Shown: positions 6,172-7,825 of the stretch, piece by piece | Position numbering within the stretch: position 1 is the first letter of the stretch | Layout of the letters: the number at the start of each line of letters is the position of its first letter | NCBI GenBank assembly: GCA_028823435.1 | Contig: JAPKBK010000081.1 | Location: 1-7,825, forward strand | Reading direction: 5' to 3' | Source: Flavobacteriales bacterium | GTDB taxonomy: Bacteria > Bacteroidota > Bacteroidia > Flavobacteriales_D > Sanyastnellaceae | DNA: 7,825 nucleotides | Program-made: the position numbers and the translations under genes | Notes under the pieces: generated by a model | The model's database searches: none | What the model was told of the DNA's origin: nothing | Seen by the model: only the letters and a program-made list of their open reading frames with translations

Positions 6172-7825
6172 ATGAATAAGTTGTTGCTTCTGATCGTCAT
6201 TTTTTACGCTGGTTTTCAAGCAGATGTGATGTCTCAACAACCGTGTGAATTACCAAATGTGGAGATTACGGCAGAACTTACGACGGGGATTTGGGCTGAA
6301 GAAATAACGTGGGGTGTTTTTAATGACAGCGACGACCTGATTGCGGGTCCCTTTTCAGGCTTCGAAGACAACACCACGTATACCCAATCTTTCTGCATTG
6401 GATTTGGATGCTATTACGCCTTGTTAGAAGATTCCTACGGAGATGGTTGGCAAGGCGGGAGTATTGTCTTCTACATGTCAGAGAACATCTCGGGGTCTGT
6501 CACAGGATCTTCTGCGATCTTAGACTTATCCACGGACCCCAGTTGCGGAATTGTGGAATGTGCAACAGGGACGGAAGATCAATATTACGCGACGATAAGT
6601 GCGGATTTGTACGGCGAAGAATTGTCATGGGAAGTGGTGGATTCCGAAGGAGTTCAAGCAGCTGGTCCATTTGGAAATTTCGGGGAATACGTCACTGGGG
6701 AAGTCTCCAACGAGACATTCTGTCTCAGCCCTGCGTGTTATACCGTTATTCTATATGACGCTTATGGCGATGGTTGGCAAGGCGCAGAACTTACAATCAC
6801 CGACTCATCTGGGGCTTTGATGGGCTCTGGCTCAGTACCTACAGATCCGGGAGACTTGTTCTCGTTTGCACTTCCTCTCAGTGAGGGATGTCCCATTGCT
6901 GGATGCATGAACAGTGAAGCGTTTAACTACAATGCATCCGCAAACGTGGACGATGGAAGTTGTATGCGAAGAAGCGACAACGTAACACTTGTAAGCACCT
7001 GGACAGATTCCAGCTTGCCTATTAACGGGTTTGGTGGCGCGTATAACGATGTTGAAGGGTTAGAAGTGGGAGGCGTGGAATATGCGGTTGTGGCTTCAAC
7101 ACTCGGAACACATATTATCGCACTCTCTTCTAATGATGGGGAGACTTTGGAAGTTGCGTTTTTACCTGGCGCAGATGGAGGTTCGTTTGTAACCCATAGA
7201 GATTACCACATCGACGGAACGTTGCTCTTTGCTGTTTGTGACCAAGGGGCCAGCAGTCTTCAGATTTTTGACTTGAGTGAATTACCTGGGACCGTAACAA
7301 CATTGTACGATTCAAATGAATATTGCATCAACGCTCACAATGTCTTTGTCGATAACGACAGCGACTTGCTATACTTATGCAGCAATTCCTATGCGGGGAA
7401 CAACACCTCTGTTAAAGTGCTGGACGTTTCTTCTCCCAACAATCCTGTCGAATTCACCGACCTCTCACCTTGGGTGAATTATTGTCACGACATCTATGTG
7501 GAAAATGACACCGCTTGGATTAACTCTGGCGCAGCGGGGCTTTTTGTGATGCATATCGATGAAACACCCTCCGTCATTGGAACCCTGACAGACTATCCTT
7601 TCCAGGGCGGAAATCACAGCGGATGGTGGATCCCCGAAGACCAAGTTTACGTTCTCGCTGATGAAACACACGGATCACCTCTCAAAGTCATCGACACATC
7701 AGATTTGAGCGATCTTCAAGTCGTGTCGTTGTTAAGTTCAGAAGTGAATCCTGAGTCGATTCCCCACAATATGATGATGCGAGATGGATTGGTATTCGTG
7801 TCCTATTATCACGATGGCTTGCAAG
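6172..7825 (+). CDS. Secreted modular protein with choice-of-anchor B domain, 3' end outside window
   Basis: The frame stays open from the ATG at 6172 to the window edge (551 codons and one base), so the C-terminus is missing. An in-frame TAA six bases before the ATG fixes the start region. Residues 1-21 are a Sec signal peptide: MNK, a hydrophobic run, then probable cleavage after S21 in V-M-S. Two related modules follow, about 28-125 and 137-240. Each has a Cys-x-Tyr strand leading into a D-[SA]-YGDGWQG motif (87-95 and 196-204). A DGSC module spans G244-C264, with FNYN and ANVDDGSC. From about 270 the protein resembles the choice-of-anchor B family: YNDVEG (291), EYAVVASTLGTH (303-314), LQIFDLSELPG (363-373), HN, CHD and NHSGWW motifs, and PHN then YYHDGLQ (531-551). 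That family is named for its varied C-terminal sorting signals; in Bacteroidetes a type IX secretion signal is expected, here beyond the window. The role is unknown; a cell-surface or secreted binding protein is likely. Nothing shows catalytic activity. Confidence 0.85.
   Translation, partial: MNKLLLLIVIFYAGFQADVMSQQPCELPNVEITAELTTGIWAEEITWGVFNDSDDLIAGPFSGFEDNTTYTQSFCIGFGCYYALLEDSYGDGWQGGSIVFYMSENISGSVTGSSAILDLSTDPSCGIVECATGTEDQYYATISADLYGEELSWEVVDSEGVQAAGPFGNFGEYVTGEVSNETFCLSPACYTVILYDAYGDGWQGAELTITDSSGALMGSGSVPTDPGDLFSFALPLSEGCPIAGCMNSEAFNYNASANVDDGSCMRRSDNVTLVSTWTDSSLPINGFGGAYNDVEGLEVGGVEYAVVASTLGTHIIALSSNDGETLEVAFLPGADGGSFVTHRDYHIDGTLLFAVCDQGASSLQIFDLSELPGTVTTLYDSNEYCINAHNVFVDNDSDLLYLCSNSYAGNNTSVKVLDVSSPNNPVEFTDLSPWVNYCHDIYVENDTAWINSGAAGLFVMHIDETPSVIGTLTDYPFQGGNHSGWWIPEDQVYVLADETHGSPLKVIDTSDLSDLQVVSLLSSEVNPESIPHNMMMRDGLVFVSYYHDGLQ
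6442..6784 (+). repeat. Duplicated GDGW module with exact 16-bp DNA repeat
   Basis: GATGGTTGGCAAGGCG occurs exactly at 6442-6457 and 6769-6784, 327 bp (109 codons) apart and in the same frame, coding for the DGWQG core of the two modules in the secreted protein. The flanking protein sequence is similar but clearly diverged, including the upstream AGPF motif (residues 58-61 and 164-167) and the FC before the Cys-x-Tyr strand. This points to an old internal domain duplication whose core is under strong constraint. Confidence 0.85.

Noticed and set aside
6408..7671. Open frames at 6408-6758 and 6599-6820 on the plus strand and 7130-7315 and 7465-7671 on the minus strand
   Set aside because: They overlap the long plus-strand frame that encodes a signal peptide and coherent domain motifs up to the window edge.

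Overview
The window looks like chromosomal DNA from a member of the Bacteroidetes, most likely a flavobacterial and probably marine or aquatic lineage. Four things point there: (i) a 1456-residue DNA polymerase III alpha subunit with a DnaQ-type exonuclease fused in front of its PHP domain, an arrangement I know from Bacteroidetes; (ii) promoters that fit the Bacteroidetes form TTG-N(17-23)-TAnnTTTG rather than the E. coli -35/-10; (iii) start codons without a Shine-Dalgarno sequence; (iv) a large secreted protein built from GDGW, DGSC and choice-of-anchor B modules, as seen in the type IX secretion cargo of this phylum. The genus cannot be fixed from the sequence.

Layout. Everything from position 25 to 6090 lies on the minus strand. 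In transcription order (right to left) it is dnaE (6090-1720), trxA (1577-1260), a stand-alone DUF58/vWA-like gene (1104-178) and tRNA-Asp(GUC) (98-25). From 6172 to the right edge a gene on the plus strand, divergent from dnaE, encodes a secreted modular protein. It is cut by the window end, so only its first 551 codons are seen. There is no gene-free stretch over 300 bp; the four gaps are 79, 155, 142 and 81 bp and each holds regulatory or repeat structure.

Regulation that can be read. trxA and tRNA-Asp each have a near-ideal promoter with the same -7 octamer TATCTTTG and a TTG element 19 or 20 bp upstream. A good intrinsic terminator lies between trxA and DUF58, and the same gap carries 4.5 copies of an 11-bp tandem repeat that can form competing hairpins with the end of trxA. 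The 81-bp divergent spacer has a weaker promoter-like match for the plus-strand gene, placed so that its transcript would start at or next to the ATG, and a short palindrome.

Function. dnaE, trxA and tRNA-Asp are housekeeping genes (replication, thiol redox, translation). DUF58 proteins usually work with MoxR ATPases and Bat proteins, but none of those is here. The plus-strand gene is an accessory cell-surface or secreted protein. I see no mobile element, CRISPR array, defence island or biosynthetic cluster. The most interesting points are the eroded PHP metal site in the exonuclease-fused DnaE, the tandem repeat after trxA, and the module architecture and possible leaderless start of the secreted protein.
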